45,503 nt of DNA from Pseudomonas sp. A-1 (GTDB lineage: Bacteria; Pseudomonadota; Gammaproteobacteria; Pseudomonadales; Pseudomonadaceae): NCBI RefSeq assembly GCF_004801855.1, contig NZ_SSTC01000033.1, positions 1 through 45,503 of the forward strand. The letters are read 5' to 3'. Positions within the stretch are counted from its first letter, which is position 1, and every line of letters starts with the position of its first letter. A program made the position numbers and the translations under genes. The notes under the pieces were generated by a model that saw only the letters and a program-made list of their open reading frames with translations, was not told where the DNA came from and searched no databases. This document shows, piece by piece, positions 22,948 to 33,316 of the stretch.

Positions 22948-23943
22948 ATGTCCATTCGTCGTTTCGCTCTGGCCGCCATCGTCGGCCTGTCCCTCAGCGC
23001 CGCCGTACAGGCGCAGACCCTGCTCAACGTGTCCTACGACCCGACCCGCGAGCTGTACCAGGAGTACAACGCGGCCTTCAACCAGCACTGGCAGGCCCAG
23101 GGCCACGAGGCCGTGAGCATCCAGCAGTCCCACGGCGGTTCGGGCAAGCAGGCCCGTGCGGTGATCGACGGCCTCAAGGCCGATGTGGTGACCCTGGCTC
23201 TGGCCGGCGACATCGACGAGCTGCACAGGCTCGGCAAGCTGATCCCGGAGGACTGGCAGTCGCGCCTGCCGCAGGCCAGCACCCCCTACACCTCGACCAT
23301 CGTGTTCCTGGTGCGCAAGGGCAACCCCAAGCAGATCAAGGACTGGGACGACCTGGTCAAGCCGGGCGTCGAGGTGATCACCCCCAACCCGAAGACCTCC
23401 GGCGGCGCGCGCTGGAACTTCCTCGCCGCCTGGGCCTACGCCCAGCAGCAGTACGGCAGCGAGGACAAGGCCAAGGCCTTCGTCGAGCAGCTGTACAAGA
23501 ACGTCCCGGTGCTGGACACCGGCGCCCGCGGCTCGACCATCACCTTCGTCAACAACGACATCGGCGACGTGCTGCTGGCCTGGGAGAACGAGGCGTTCCT
23601 GGCGCTCAAGGAGGAGGGCGGCGAGAACTTCGAGATCGTCGCGCCCAGCCTGTCGATCCTCGCCGAGCCGCCGGTGGCGGTGGTCGACAAGAACGTCGAC
23701 CGGAAGGGCACCCGCGAAGTGGCCACCGCCTACCTCGAGTACCTGTACAGCGAGGAAGGCCAGCGCATCGCCGCCAAGCACTTCTACCGCCCGCGCAACG
23801 AGAAGGTCGCCGCCGAGTTCGCCCAGCAGTTCCCGGCGCTCAAGCTGGTCACCATCGATGGAGACTTCGGCGGCTGGAAGAGCGCGCAGCCGAAGTTCTT
23901 CAACGATGGCGGCGTATTCGACCAGATCTACCAGGTGCAGTGA
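22948..23943 (+). CDS. sbp: Periplasmic sulfate-binding protein
   Basis: This is the substrate-binding part of the sulfate/thiosulfate ABC importer. The 331-residue precursor has a signal peptide cut after AVQAQ's AQA ([22 protein letters not shown]). The mature protein carries the sulfate-binder motifs [40 protein letters not shown] and [16 protein letters not shown]. The ATG at 22948 follows AAGGAG by seven bases; longer frames upstream lack a signal peptide. cysTWA follow, with a partial terminator in the 98-bp gap. Confidence 0.96.
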   Translation: MSIRRFALAAIVGLSLSAAVQAQTLLNVSYDPTRELYQEYNAAFNQHWQAQGHEAVSIQQSHGGSGKQARAVIDGLKADVVTLALAGDIDELHRLGKLIPEDWQSRLPQASTPYTSTIVFLVRKGNPKQIKDWDDLVKPGVEVITPNPKTSGGARWNFLAAWAYAQQQYGSEDKAKAFVEQLYKNVPVLDTGARGSTITFVNNDIGDVLLAWENEAFLALKEEGGENFEIVAPSLSILAEPPVAVVDKNVDRKGTREVATAYLEYLYSEEGQRIAAKHFYRPRNEKVAAEFAQQFPALKLVTIDGDFGGWKSAQPKFFNDGGVFDQIYQVQ

Positions 23944-23962
23944 TCTCCGCCTGCCGATCGAG

Positions 23963-23990
23963 CCCCCGGTGTCCGCCACCGGGGGTTCTT
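23963..23990 (+). terminator. Attenuating hairpin between sbp and cysT
   Basis: CCCCCGGTG and CACCGGGGG form a perfect 9-bp stem with a TCCGC loop, followed by TTCTT. The short, interrupted T-run suggests partial termination or 3'-end protection, so that more binding protein than permease is made. That interpretation is from analogy with other ABC operons. Confidence 0.6.
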
Positions 23991-24041
23991 GCTTGACCAC
24001 AACCCGGATGGCCTCCGGGCCAAGAAACTTGCGAGGAACCC

Positions 24042-24860
24042 ATGTCCCGCCGCATTTCCCCCGTCATACCCGGCTTCGGGCTGACGCTGGGCTACACCCT
24101 GGTGTATCTCAGCCTCCTGGTGCTGATTCCCCTGGGTGCCATGTTCGTCCACGCCGCCCAGCTCAGCTGGAGCGAGTTCTGGGCCATCGTCAGCGCACCG
24201 CGGGTGCTGGCCGCACTCAAGCTGAGCTTCGGCGTGGCCCTGGCCGCCGCCCTGCTCAACGGCGTGATCGGCACCCTGCTGGCCTGGGTGCTGGTGCGCT
24301 ACCGCTTCCCCGGGCGCAAGGTCATCGACGCGATGATCGACCTGCCGTTCGCCCTGCCCACCGCGGTGGCCGGCATCGCCCTCACCGCGCTCTACGCGCC
24401 CAAGGGGCTGATCGGCAGCCTGGCCGCCGATATCGGCCTGAAGATCGCCTACACCCCGCTGGGCATCACCCTGGCGCTGACCTTCGTCACCCTGCCGTTC
24501 GTGGTGCGCACCCTGCAGCCGGTGCTGGAGGACATCCCGCGCGAGGTCGAGGAGGCCGCCGCCTGCCTCGGCGCCAAGCCGCTGCAGGTGTTCCGCCACG
24601 TGCTGCTGCCGGCGCTGCTGCCGGCCTGGCTGACCGGCTTCGCCCTGGCCTTCGCCCGCGGCGTCGGCGAGTACGGCTCGGTGATCTTCATCGCCGGCAA
24701 CATGCCGATGAAGACCGAGATCCTGCCGCTGCTGATCATGGTCAAGCTCGACCAGTACGACTACACCGGCGCCACCGCCATCGGCGTGCTGATGCTGGTG
24801 GTGTCCTTCGTCCTGCTGCTGCTGATCAACCTGCTGCAGCGCCGCATCGAAACGCCGTGA
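24042..24860 (+). CDS. cysT: Sulfate ABC transporter permease CysT
   Basis: The 272-residue protein has six predicted membrane helices and the EAA coupling loop ([36 protein letters not shown] in part) that contacts Cys[20 protein letters not shown] near the C-terminus is typical of CysT/CysU. A GAGGAA ribosome site precedes the ATG. cysW starts 10 bp after its stop. It forms the heterodimeric membrane channel with CysW. Confidence 0.96.
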   Translation: MSRRISPVIPGFGLTLGYTLVYLSLLVLIPLGAMFVHAAQLSWSEFWAIVSAPRVLAALKLSFGVALAAALLNGVIGTLLAWVLVRYRFPGRKVIDAMIDLPFALPTAVAGIALTALYAPKGLIGSLAADIGLKIAYTPLGITLALTFVTLPFVVRTLQPVLEDIPREVEEAAACLGAKPLQVFRHVLLPALLPAWLTGFALAFARGVGEYGSVIFIAGNMPMKTEILPLLIMVKLDQYDYTGATAIGVLMLVVSFVLLLLINLLQRRIETP

Positions 24861-24870
24861 GGAGGCCGCC

Positions 24871-25746
24871 ATGTCATCCGTAACCGTCGCCTCCAGCGCC
24901 GCACAGGGCAATGCCGCCCGCCGCGGCCATGCGCTGGGCCGCTCCCTGCTGATCGCCGGCGCCTGGCTGGCGTTCGCCCTGTTCCTGCTGCTGCCGCTCT
25001 ACGTGGTGCTCGGCGAGGCGCTCAAGCAGGGCCTGGGCACCTTCTTCACCGCCATCCTCGAGCCGGACGCCCTCGCCGCGCTGCAGCTGACCCTCACCGC
25101 CGTGGTCATCGCCGTGCCGCTCAACCTGGTGTTCGGCGTCGCCGCCGCCTGGTGCGTGAGCAAGTACGAGTTCCGCGGCAAGAGCCTGCTGGTCACCCTG
25201 ATCGACCTGCCGTTCTCGGTGTCGCCGGTGATCGCCGGCCTGATCTACGTGCTGCTGTTCGGCGCCCAGGGCTTCTTCGGCGAGTGGCTGGCCGAGCGCG
25301 ACATCCAGATCATCTTCGCCGTGCCCGGCATCGTGCTGGCCACCGTGTTCGTCACCGTGCCCTTCGTCGCCCGCGAGCTGATCCCGCTGATGCAGGAGCA
25401 GGGCACCCAGGAAGAGGAGGCCGCGCGCCTGCTCGGCGCCAACGGCTGGCAGATGTTCCGGCACGTCACCCTGCCCAACATCAAGTGGGGCCTGATCTAC
25501 GGCGTGGTGTTGTGCACGGCGCGGGCGATGGGCGAGTTCGGTGCGGTCTCGGTGGTCTCCGGACATATCCGCGGCGTCACCAACACCCTGCCGCTGCACG
25601 TCGAGATCCTCTACAACGAGTACAACCACGTCGCCGCCTTCAGCGTCGCCAGCCTGCTGCTGGCCCTGGCGCTGTGCATCCTGCTGCTCAAACAGTGGAG
25701 CGAAAGCCGTCTGACCCGCCTCAAGTCGAACGCTGCCGAGGAATAA
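24871..25746 (+). CDS. cysW: Sulfate ABC transporter permease CysW
   Basis: The 291-residue second permease has a longer N-terminus than CysT, six membrane helices and its own EAA loop ([25 protein letters not shown]). [31 protein letters not shown] is a hallmark of CysW. GGAGG lies just before the ATG at 24871. It pairs with CysT, and cysA follows 3 bp after its stop. Confidence 0.96.
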   Translation: MSSVTVASSAAQGNAARRGHALGRSLLIAGAWLAFALFLLLPLYVVLGEALKQGLGTFFTAILEPDALAALQLTLTAVVIAVPLNLVFGVAAAWCVSKYEFRGKSLLVTLIDLPFSVSPVIAGLIYVLLFGAQGFFGEWLAERDIQIIFAVPGIVLATVFVTVPFVARELIPLMQEQGTQEEEAARLLGANGWQMFRHVTLPNIKWGLIYGVVLCTARAMGEFGAVSVVSGHIRGVTNTLPLHVEILYNEYNHVAAFSVASLLLALALCILLLKQWSESRLTRLKSNAAEE

Positions 25747-25749
25747 GCC

Positions 25750-26739
<990 letters not shown>

Positions 26740-26748
26740 CCGCCCCCG

Positions 26749-26769
26749 GCCCGCCCTGGCGGGGCGGGC
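26749..26769 (+). other. GC-rich hairpin after cysA
   Basis: GCCCGCC and GGCGGGC pair around a seven-base loop 9 bp after the cysA stop, in the 89-bp cysA-xerD gap. No T-run follows, so its power as a terminator is doubtful. Confidence 0.35.
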
Positions 26770-26828
26770 TGGCCGCTGGCCGGGCGGGCGTGCCAGACTG
26801 GCGTTCCCGTCGTTATCGCGCCCTGCCC

Positions 26829-27719
26829 ATGTCCGAGCACGCCCATCCCCTGATCGACCGCTTTCTCGATGCCCTCTGGCTGGAGAAGGGCCTGTCGCGC
26901 CACACCCGGGAAGCCTACGGCACCGACCTGGCGCTGTTCCGCGCCTGGCTGGCCGAGCGCGGTTTCGACCTGCTGCGGGTCGACCGCGAGCTGGTACGCG
27001 AGTATCTCGGCTGGCGCCAGGAGCGCGGCTACCACGCGCGCTCCACGGCGCGCCTGCTGTCCTGCCTGCGCGGCTTCTACCACTACTGCCAGTTCACCGG
27101 GCTGATCGCCGAGGACCCCACCCTGCAGGTGGTCCTGCCGAGCCAGTCGCGCGCCGTGCCGCACAGCCTCGGCGAGGCCGAGGTCGAGGCGCTGCTGGCC
27201 GCGCCGGACACCGGCGCGGCGCTCGGCCTGCGCGACCGCGCCATGCTCGAGGTGCTGTATGCCTGCGGCCTGCGGGTCAGCGAACTGGTGGCGCTGACCC
27301 TCGAGCAGGTCGATCTGCGCCAGGGCGTGGTACGGGTGAACGGCCCGGGGGGGCGCGAGCGCCTGGTGCCGCTCGGCGAGGAAGCCATCGACTGGCTGCT
27401 GCGCTACCTGCGCGCGGCGCGCGGCGAGCTGCTGCTCGGACGGCCCAGCGAGGTGCTGTTTCCCAGCCTGCGCGGCGAGCAGATGACCCGGCAGACCTTC
27501 TGGCACCGCATCAAGCGCCACGCGCGCAGCGCCGGCATCGATCAGCCGCTGTCGCCGCACACCCTGCGCCACGCCTTCGCTACCCACCTGCTCAACCACG
27601 GCGCCGACCTGCGGGTGGTGCAGATGCTGCTCGGGCATCGCGACCTGTCGACCACGCAGATCTACATCCACATCGCCGACGCGCGCCTGCAGGCCCTGCA
27701 GGGCAGCTCGTCCGCTTGA
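26829..27719 (+). CDS. xerD: Tyrosine recombinase XerD with altered catalytic lysine site
   Basis: XerD acts with XerC at dif to resolve chromosome dimers. The 296-residue protein has the N-terminal SAM-like DNA-binding half and the catalytic half, with Arg149 (GLRVSEL), HTLRHAFATHLLNHG, LLGHRDLSTTQIY and the tyrosine nucleophile. MTRQTFWHRIKRHA is XerD-like. The beta-hairpin normally reading GKGxKER is GPGGRER here, so the residue aligned with catalytic Lys172 of E. coli XerD is Pro173 (codon at 27345-27347, beside seven G residues). The frame is intact. The ATG at 26829 gives the family N-terminus. dsbC follows, as in other pseudomonads. Confidence 0.93.
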   Translation: MSEHAHPLIDRFLDALWLEKGLSRHTREAYGTDLALFRAWLAERGFDLLRVDRELVREYLGWRQERGYHARSTARLLSCLRGFYHYCQFTGLIAEDPTLQVVLPSQSRAVPHSLGEAEVEALLAAPDTGAALGLRDRAMLEVLYACGLRVSELVALTLEQVDLRQGVVRVNGPGGRERLVPLGEEAIDWLLRYLRAARGELLLGRPSEVLFPSLRGEQMTRQTFWHRIKRHARSAGIDQPLSPHTLRHAFATHLLNHGADLRVVQMLLGHRDLSTTQIYIHIADARLQALQGSSSA

Positions 27720-27813
27720 TCGTCGGCAGCGTGCGCCGTTGCCGCGGCCGGCCCGGGTGGCTGTGGTAGGCTTGGCCATCAACCAAGCCGCTTCGCCGCT
27801 TCAAGGAGTCTTC

Positions 27814-28548
27814 ATGCGTCCGTTCCGCTTCCTCGCTGCCGTCACTCTCGGCCTGGCCAGCGCCATCGCCCAGGCTGCCGACCCCGATCAGACGATCCGC
27901 CAGTCCCTCAAGGCGCTGCAGCCGGACCTGCCGATCGAGGCGATCAGCGAGAGCCCGATGCCCGGCCTGTACCAGGTGCAGCTCAAGGGCGGCCGCCTGC
28001 TCTACACCAGCGCCGACGCCCAGTTCGTCATGCAGGGCTTCCTGTACCAGGTCAAGGACGGCAAGGCCGTCAACCTCACCGAGCAGGCCGAAAGCAAGGC
28101 GGTGGCCAAGGAGATCAATGCCATCCCGGTCAAGGAGATGGTGGTGTTCCCGGCCGACGCCAAGGCAGCGCAGAAGACCCACATCACCGTGTTCACCGAC
28201 ACCGACTGCGGCTACTGCCAGAAGCTGCACAGCGAGGTGGCCGAGCTCAACCGCCGCGGCGTCGAGGTGCGCTATGTGGCCTTCCCGCGCCAGGGCGTCG
28301 GCAGCCACGGCTACAACACCCTGGTCAGCGTGTGGTGCGCCAAGGACCCGCGCGAGGCGATGAACCTGGCCAAGGCGCGCAAGGACGTGCCGCAGGCCGA
28401 GTGCGACAACCCGGTGAGCAAGCAGTACGCACTGGGCCAGATGATCGGCGTGCAGGGCACTCCGGCCATCGTGCTGGCCAACGGCCAGCTGATCCCCGGC
28501 TACCAGCCGGCGCCGCAGCTGGCCGAGGCGGCGCTGGCGGCGAAGTGA
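27814..28548 (+). CDS. dsbC: Thiol:disulfide interchange protein DsbC
   Basis: DsbC is a periplasmic disulfide isomerase that repairs wrong disulfides. The 244-residue precursor has a signal peptide ending AIAQA, an N-terminal dimerisation domain (about 22-90) and a thioredoxin-fold domain with active site C132-GYC135 (FTDTDCGYCQKLH) and cis-Pro in GTPAIV. A second cysteine pair (VWCAKDP, AECDNP) is usual for DsbC. An AAGGAG site five bases before the ATG fixes the start; the longer frame has no signal. Confidence 0.96.
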   Translation: MRPFRFLAAVTLGLASAIAQAADPDQTIRQSLKALQPDLPIEAISESPMPGLYQVQLKGGRLLYTSADAQFVMQGFLYQVKDGKAVNLTEQAESKAVAKEINAIPVKEMVVFPADAKAAQKTHITVFTDTDCGYCQKLHSEVAELNRRGVEVRYVAFPRQGVGSHGYNTLVSVWCAKDPREAMNLAKARKDVPQAECDNPVSKQYALGQMIGVQGTPAIVLANGQLIPGYQPAPQLAEAALAAK

Positions 28549-28566
28549 TCGGCGTTCAGCTGCCGA

Positions 28567-28595
28567 TTGACTAACAATCCACCGCTTCGTAATGT
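28567..28595 (+). promoter_or_regulatory. Sigma-70 promoter of hom
   Basis: TTGACT (28567-28572) and TAATGT (28590-28595) are exactly 17 bp apart in the dsbC-hom gap, 62 bp before the hom start. No threonine/isoleucine-rich leader ORF was seen. Confidence 0.6.
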
Positions 28596-28657
28596 GCGGA
28601 TCTTTTCATCGGCCGGGATTCCCGGCCGTACTGCGTCGTAAAGATGGGGAACTGATA

Positions 28658-29962
28658 GTGAAACCGGTGAAAGTAGGTATCTGTGGGTTGGGGACCGTCG
28701 GTGGCGGTACCTTCAATGTGCTCAAACGCAATGCCGAGGAGATCGCCCGCCGTGCCGGGCGCGGCATCGAAGTGGCGCAGATTGCCGCGCGTGACGCCAA
28801 CCCGCAATGCGATACCACCGGTACCCCCATCACCGGTGACGTGTTCGAGCTGGTCGACAACCCGGAAATCGACATCGTCATCGAGCTGATCGGCGGCTAC
28901 ACCGTGGCCCGCGAGCTGGTGCTCAAGGCCATCGACAACGGCAAGCACGTGGTCACCGCCAACAAGGCGCTGATCGCCGTGCACGGCAACGAGATCTTCG
29001 CCAAGGCGCGCGAGAAGGGCGTCATCGTCGCCTTCGAGGCCGCCGTGGCAGGCGGCATCCCGGTGATCAAGGCGATCCGCGAGGGCCTGGCCGGCAACCG
29101 CATCAACTGGCTGGCCGGCATCATCAACGGCACCGGCAACTTCATCCTCACCGAGATGCGCGAGAAGGGCCGCACCTTCGACGACGTGCTCAAGGAAGCC
29201 CAGGCGCTGGGCTACGCCGAGGCCGATCCGACCTTCGACGTCGAGGGCATCGACGCCGCGCACAAGCTGACCATCCTCGCCTCCATCGCCTTCGGCATTC
29301 CGCTGCAGTTCGACAAGGCCTACACCGAAGGCATCACCGCGCTGACCACCGCCGACGTCAACTACGCCGAGGCGCTGGGCTACCGCATCAAGCACCTCGG
29401 CGTGGCCCGCCGCACCGAGGCCGGCATCGAGCTGCGCGTGCACCCGACCCTGATCCCCGCCGACCGCCTGATCGCCAACGTCAACGGCGTGATGAACGCG
29501 GTGATGGTCAACGGCGACGCCGTCGGCAGCACCCTGTACTACGGCGCCGGCGCCGGCATGGAGCCGACCGCCTCGGCGGTGGTGGCCGACGTGGTCGACG
29601 TGGTCCGCGCGCTGACCACCGACCCGGAGAACCGCGTGCCGCACCTGGCGTTCCAGCCGGACGCGCTGTCCGACCACCCGATCCTGCCGATCGAGGCCTG
29701 CGAGAGCGCCTACTACCTGCGCATCCAGGCCAAGGACCATCCGGGCGTGCTGGCCCAGGTGGCGAGCATCCTCTCCGCGCGCGGCATCAACATCGAGTCG
29801 ATCATGCAGAAGGAAGCCGAGGAGCACGACGGCCTGGTGCCGATGATCCTGGTCACCCACCGCGTGCGCGAGGCGCAGATCGACGACGCCATCGCCGCCC
29901 TGGAGGCCCTCGAGGGCGTGGCCGGCAAGGTCGTGCGCATCCGCGTCGAGCAGCTCAACTAA
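28658..29962 (+). CDS. hom: Homoserine dehydrogenase
   Basis: Hom reduces aspartate semialdehyde to homoserine with NAD(P)H, the branch toward threonine and methionine. The 434-residue monofunctional enzyme has the Rossmann motif VGICGLGTVGGGTFNVL, the catalytic core (VTANKALIAVHGNEIF, GIINGTGNFILTEM, GYAEADPTFDVEGIDAAHKL) and a C-terminal ACT domain (about 350-430, DHPGVLAQVASILSARGINIESI) that likely senses threonine. The start is GTG at 28658 with GGGGA upstream, matching the Pseudomonas N-terminus. thrC follows after 54 bp with a stem-loop between. Confidence 0.97.
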   Translation: MKPVKVGICGLGTVGGGTFNVLKRNAEEIARRAGRGIEVAQIAARDANPQCDTTGTPITGDVFELVDNPEIDIVIELIGGYTVARELVLKAIDNGKHVVTANKALIAVHGNEIFAKAREKGVIVAFEAAVAGGIPVIKAIREGLAGNRINWLAGIINGTGNFILTEMREKGRTFDDVLKEAQALGYAEADPTFDVEGIDAAHKLTILASIAFGIPLQFDKAYTEGITALTTADVNYAEALGYRIKHLGVARRTEAGIELRVHPTLIPADRLIANVNGVMNAVMVNGDAVGSTLYYGAGAGMEPTASAVVADVVDVVRALTTDPENRVPHLAFQPDALSDHPILPIEACESAYYLRIQAKDHPGVLAQVASILSARGINIESIMQKEAEEHDGLVPMILVTHRVREAQIDDAIAALEALEGVAGKVVRIRVEQLN

Positions 29963-29971
29963 TCCGTCAAC

Positions 29972-29996
29972 GGCTGCCGGCCGCGCGCCGGCAGCC
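29972..29996 (+). other. Perfect 10-bp hairpin between hom and thrC
   Basis: GGCTGCCGGC and GCCGGCAGCC pair around a five-base loop. No T-run follows, so read-through into thrC is expected; the stem may protect or process the message. Confidence 0.5.
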
Positions 29997-30016
29997 CGCA
30001 CCGAAGGTTTTTCCCC

Positions 30017-31426
30017 ATGCGCTACATCAGTACCCGCGGCCAGGCGCCGGCCCTCAACTTCGAAGACGTGCTGCTCGCCGGCCTGGCCAGCGACGGCGGC
30101 CTCTACGTGCCGGAAAACCTGCCGCGCTTCACTGTCGAGGAGATCGCCTCCTGGGCCGGCCTGCCGTACCACGAGCTGGCCTTCCGGGTGATGCGTCCGT
30201 TCGTCGCCGGCTCCATCGCCGACGCCGACTTCAAGCGGATCCTGGAAGAGACCTACGGCGTGTTCGCCCACCAGGCGGTGGCGCCGCTGACCCAGCTGGG
30301 CGCCAACGAGTGGGTGCTCGAGCTGTTCCAGGGCCCGACCCTGGCGTTCAAGGACTTCGCCCTGCAGCTGCTCGGCCGCCTGCTCGACCACGTGCTGGCC
30401 AAGCGCAACGAGCGCGTGGTGATCATGGGCGCCACCTCCGGCGACACCGGCTCGGCCGCCATCGAGGGCTGCAAGGCCTGCGACAACGTCGACATCTTCA
30501 TCATGCACCCGCACAACCGCGTGTCCGAGGTGCAGCGCCGGCAGATGACCACCATCCTCGGCGACAACATCCACAACATCGCCATCGAAGGCAACTTCGA
30601 CGACTGCCAGGAGATGGTCAAGGCCAGCTTCGCCGACCAGGGCTTCCTCAAGGGCACCCGGCTGGTGGCGGTCAACTCGATCAACTGGGCGCGGATCATG
30701 GCCCAGATCGTCTACTACTTCCACGCCGCCCTGCAGCTCGGCGCGCCGCACCGCTCGGTGGCCTTCTCGGTGCCGACCGGCAACTTCGGCGACATCTTCG
30801 CCGGCTACCTGGCGCGCAACATGGGCCTGCCGATCAACCAGCTGATCGTCGCCACCAACCGCAACGACATCCTGCACCGCTTCATGTCCGGCAACCGCTA
30901 CGACAAGGACACCCTGCATCCGTCGCTGTCGCCGTCGATGGACATCATGGTCTCCTCCAACTTCGAGCGCCTGCTGTTCGACCTGCACGGCCGCAACGGC
31001 GCCGCCGTCAGCGCGCTGATGGACGAGTTCAAGGCCACCGGCAAGCTGTCGGTCGAGGACGACCGCTGGACCGAGGCCCGCCGCCTGTTCGACTCGCTGG
31101 CGGTGGACGACGAGCAGACTTGCGCCACCATCGCCGAGGTGCATGGCCAGACCGGCTACCTGCTCGACCCGCACACCGCGATCGGCGTCAAGGCCGCCCG
31201 CGAGTGCCGCCGCAGCCTGGCGCTGCCGATGGTGGTGCTCGGCACCGCGCATCCGGTCAAGTTCCCGGAAGCGGTGGAGAAGGCCGGCATCGCTGCCGTA
31301 CCGCAACTGCCGCCGCACCTGGCCGACCTGTTCCAGCGCGAGGAGCGCTGCAGCGTGCTGGCCAACGACCTGAAGGCGGTGCAGGACTTCGTCAGCCAGC
31401 ACGGCAACCGCGGCAAGCCGCTGTAA
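30017..31426 (+). CDS. thrC: Threonine synthase
   Basis: ThrC converts O-phosphohomoserine to threonine using pyridoxal phosphate. The 469-residue protein is the long class II type, starting MRYISTRGQAPALNFEDVLLAGLASDGGLYVP. The cofactor lysine is Lys112 in PTLAFKDFALQLL. The phosphate-binding region ATSGDTGSAAIEG and the GNFGDIFAGY motif are present. With hom it supplies the threonine branch; thrB is not nearby. A strong terminator follows. Confidence 0.97.
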   Translation: MRYISTRGQAPALNFEDVLLAGLASDGGLYVPENLPRFTVEEIASWAGLPYHELAFRVMRPFVAGSIADADFKRILEETYGVFAHQAVAPLTQLGANEWVLELFQGPTLAFKDFALQLLGRLLDHVLAKRNERVVIMGATSGDTGSAAIEGCKACDNVDIFIMHPHNRVSEVQRRQMTTILGDNIHNIAIEGNFDDCQEMVKASFADQGFLKGTRLVAVNSINWARIMAQIVYYFHAALQLGAPHRSVAFSVPTGNFGDIFAGYLARNMGLPINQLIVATNRNDILHRFMSGNRYDKDTLHPSLSPSMDIMVSSNFERLLFDLHGRNGAAVSALMDEFKATGKLSVEDDRWTEARRLFDSLAVDDEQTCATIAEVHGQTGYLLDPHTAIGVKAARECRRSLALPMVVLGTAHPVKFPEAVEKAGIAAVPQLPPHLADLFQREERCSVLANDLKAVQDFVSQHGNRGKPL

Positions 31427-31450
31427 GGCGACGCTGCGGGTTGTCCACAC

Positions 31451-31486
31451 AAGGGCCGGCTGCGCGAGCAGCCGGCCCTTTCGTTT
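31451..31486 (+). terminator. Terminator after thrC
   Basis: AAGGGCCGGCTGC and GCAGCCGGCCCTT form a perfect 13-bp stem with a GCGA tetraloop, followed by TCGTTT, 24 bp past the stop. Confidence 0.82.
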
Positions 31487-31832
31487 GGGCGCCCGCCGGG
31501 GTTCTGCCCGCTCGCTGCCGGTGCGTGCTCTGCCGCCATCGTCAAGTGCGCCTGTGCACAAAACCCGAGGCCTGCGACGCGCCGTCGCATCCGGGAGCAG
31601 GGCCGGGACGGCTGCTGCCCTAATAACTAATTCTTTGAAAATCAAGCAGAAAAACTTCTGAACAAAAAACAGCCAATCTGTCTGCAGGCCCTGCCGCGCC
31701 GGGGGCGGGGCGATCTGTCCGGTATTTGTCCACCCAGTTATCCACAGCAATTGTGGATTGAACCGGGGCGGCGCGACGCTGCCCGCAGCGCCTGACCGTT
31801 ATACTCGGTGCTATCAGCCAGGGAGTCCGTTC
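31487..31832. other. Intergenic region thrC-rmuC, AT-rich with DnaA-box-like words
   Basis: No gene was seen. Positions about 31619-31680 are strikingly AT-rich for this genome. A perfect DnaA box TTATCCACA lies at 31738-31746. Near matches are TTGTCCACC (31726-31734), TGTGGATTG (31750-31758, inverted) and TGTGCACAA (31553-31561), with TTGTCCACA just outside at 31441-31449. A TATACT box at 31800-31805 may serve rmuC. Confidence 0.5.
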
Positions 31833-33314
31833 ATGCCTTTCGATCTGTCCAGCCTGTTGCTCGGTATCGTCGCTGCCGCCCTCCCTCTGGCGGGGCTGCT
31901 CTGGCGCCTGCAGCAGCAGCGCGGCGAGGCGCGCCAGCAGGCCGGCCTGCTGGAGGAGCGTCTGGCCGCCGGCGAACAGGCGCGCGAGGCGCTGGCCGGG
32001 CAACTGGCCCAGGTCCGTGGCGAGGCGCAGGGCCAGCAGCGCCTGCTGGCGACCCTGCAGGGCGAGAACGCCGCCCTGCGCCGCGAGGTCCAGCTGCTCG
32101 GTGCCGAGCGCCAGCAGGCCGCCGAGGCGGCCCGCCAGTGGCAGGATGAGCGCCAGCAGCGCGAGGAGGAGCTGCGCGACCTCGCCGCCGAGCGCGCCGC
32201 GCTGGCCAGCGCCCTGCGCGAGCAGCAGCAGGGCCATCGCCAGCGCCTCGAGGAGGTGCAGGCGGCGCGCGACGAGCTGCGCGCGCAGTTCGCCGAGCTG
32301 GCCGGGCGGATCTTCGAGGAGCGCGAGCAGCGCTTCGCCGAGAACAGCCAGCAGCGGCTGAGCCAGCTGCTTGATCCGCTGCGCGAGCGCATCCACAGCT
32401 TCGAGCAGCGCGTCGAACAGAGCTACCAGCAGGAGGCGCGCGAGCGCTTCTCGCTGGGCAAGGAGCTGGAGCGCCTGCAGCAGCTCAACCAGCGCCTGGG
32501 CGAGGAGGCGCACAACCTGACTCGCGCGCTCAAGGGTCAGAAGACCCAGGGCAACTGGGGCGAGCTGGTGCTGGAGCGGGTGCTCGAGCACGCCGGCCTG
32601 GAGAAGGGCCGCGAGTACGACACCCAGGTCAGCCTGCGTGGCGAAGGCGGCCAGCGCTACCAGCCCGACGTGCTGGTGCGCCTGCCCGGCGAGCGCCAGG
32701 TGGTGGTCGACGCCAAGGTCAGCCTGACCGCGTACCAGCAGTACGTCGCCGCCGAGGACGAGGGCGCCCGGTCGCAGGCCCTGAAGCTGCACGTGCAGTC
32801 GCTGCGCAGCCATCTCAAGGGCCTGTCGGCCAAGGACTACCAGCGCCTGGAGGGCCTGCACAGCCTCGATTTCGTGCTGCTGTTCGTGCCGCTGGAAGGC
32901 GCCTTCGCCGCCGCGCTGCAGGCCGAACCCGGGCTGTTCGAGGAGTCCTTCGCGCAGAACATCGTGATCGTCGGGCCGACCACCCTGCTGGCCACCCTGC
33001 GCCTGATCGACAGCCTGTGGCGCCAGGAGCGGCAGAACCTCAACGCCCGCGAGATCGCCGAGCGCGCCGGCTGGCTGTATGACAAGTTCGTGCTGTTCGT
33101 CCAGGACCTCGACGAGATCGGCAGCCGCCTGCAGCAGCTCGACAAGGCCTACGCCAATGCGCGCAACAAGCTCGGCGAGGGGCGCGGCAACCTGATCGGC
33201 CGCGCCGAGCAGCTCAAGGCGCTCGGCGCCCGCGCCAGCAAGAGCCTGCCGGCCGACTGGCTGGTACGTGCCGGGGCGCCGCCGCTGGTGGCGGCCGATG
33301 ACGACGGAGCCTAG
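31833..33314 (+). CDS. rmuC: DNA recombination protein RmuC
   Basis: RmuC limits inversions at short inverted repeats and carries a predicted restriction-endonuclease-like fold. The 493-residue protein has an N-terminal membrane helix (about 3-25), a long Gln/Glu/Arg-rich coiled coil (about 25-220) and the conserved core (KTQGNWGELVLERVLEHAGLEKGREY, VVVDAKVSLTAYQQYV, LDFVLLFVPLEGAF). The ATG at 31833 has GGGAG eight bases before it. It converges with the GGDEF-EAL regulator gene, with two bases between stop codons. Confidence 0.95.
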   Translation: MPFDLSSLLLGIVAAALPLAGLLWRLQQQRGEARQQAGLLEERLAAGEQAREALAGQLAQVRGEAQGQQRLLATLQGENAALRREVQLLGAERQQAAEAARQWQDERQQREEELRDLAAERAALASALREQQQGHRQRLEEVQAARDELRAQFAELAGRIFEEREQRFAENSQQRLSQLLDPLRERIHSFEQRVEQSYQQEARERFSLGKELERLQQLNQRLGEEAHNLTRALKGQKTQGNWGELVLERVLEHAGLEKGREYDTQVSLRGEGGQRYQPDVLVRLPGERQVVVDAKVSLTAYQQYVAAEDEGARSQALKLHVQSLRSHLKGLSAKDYQRLEGLHSLDFVLLFVPLEGAFAAALQAEPGLFEESFAQNIVIVGPTTLLATLRLIDSLWRQERQNLNAREIAERAGWLYDKFVLFVQDLDEIGSRLQQLDKAYANARNKLGEGRGNLIGRAEQLKALGARASKSLPADWLVRAGAPPLVAADDDGA

Positions 33315-33316
33315 GA

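Noticed and set aside
28571-31750. 1059-codon open frame antisense to hom and thrC
   Set aside because: Same artefact: it spans two real genes on the other strand and the promoter region between genes.
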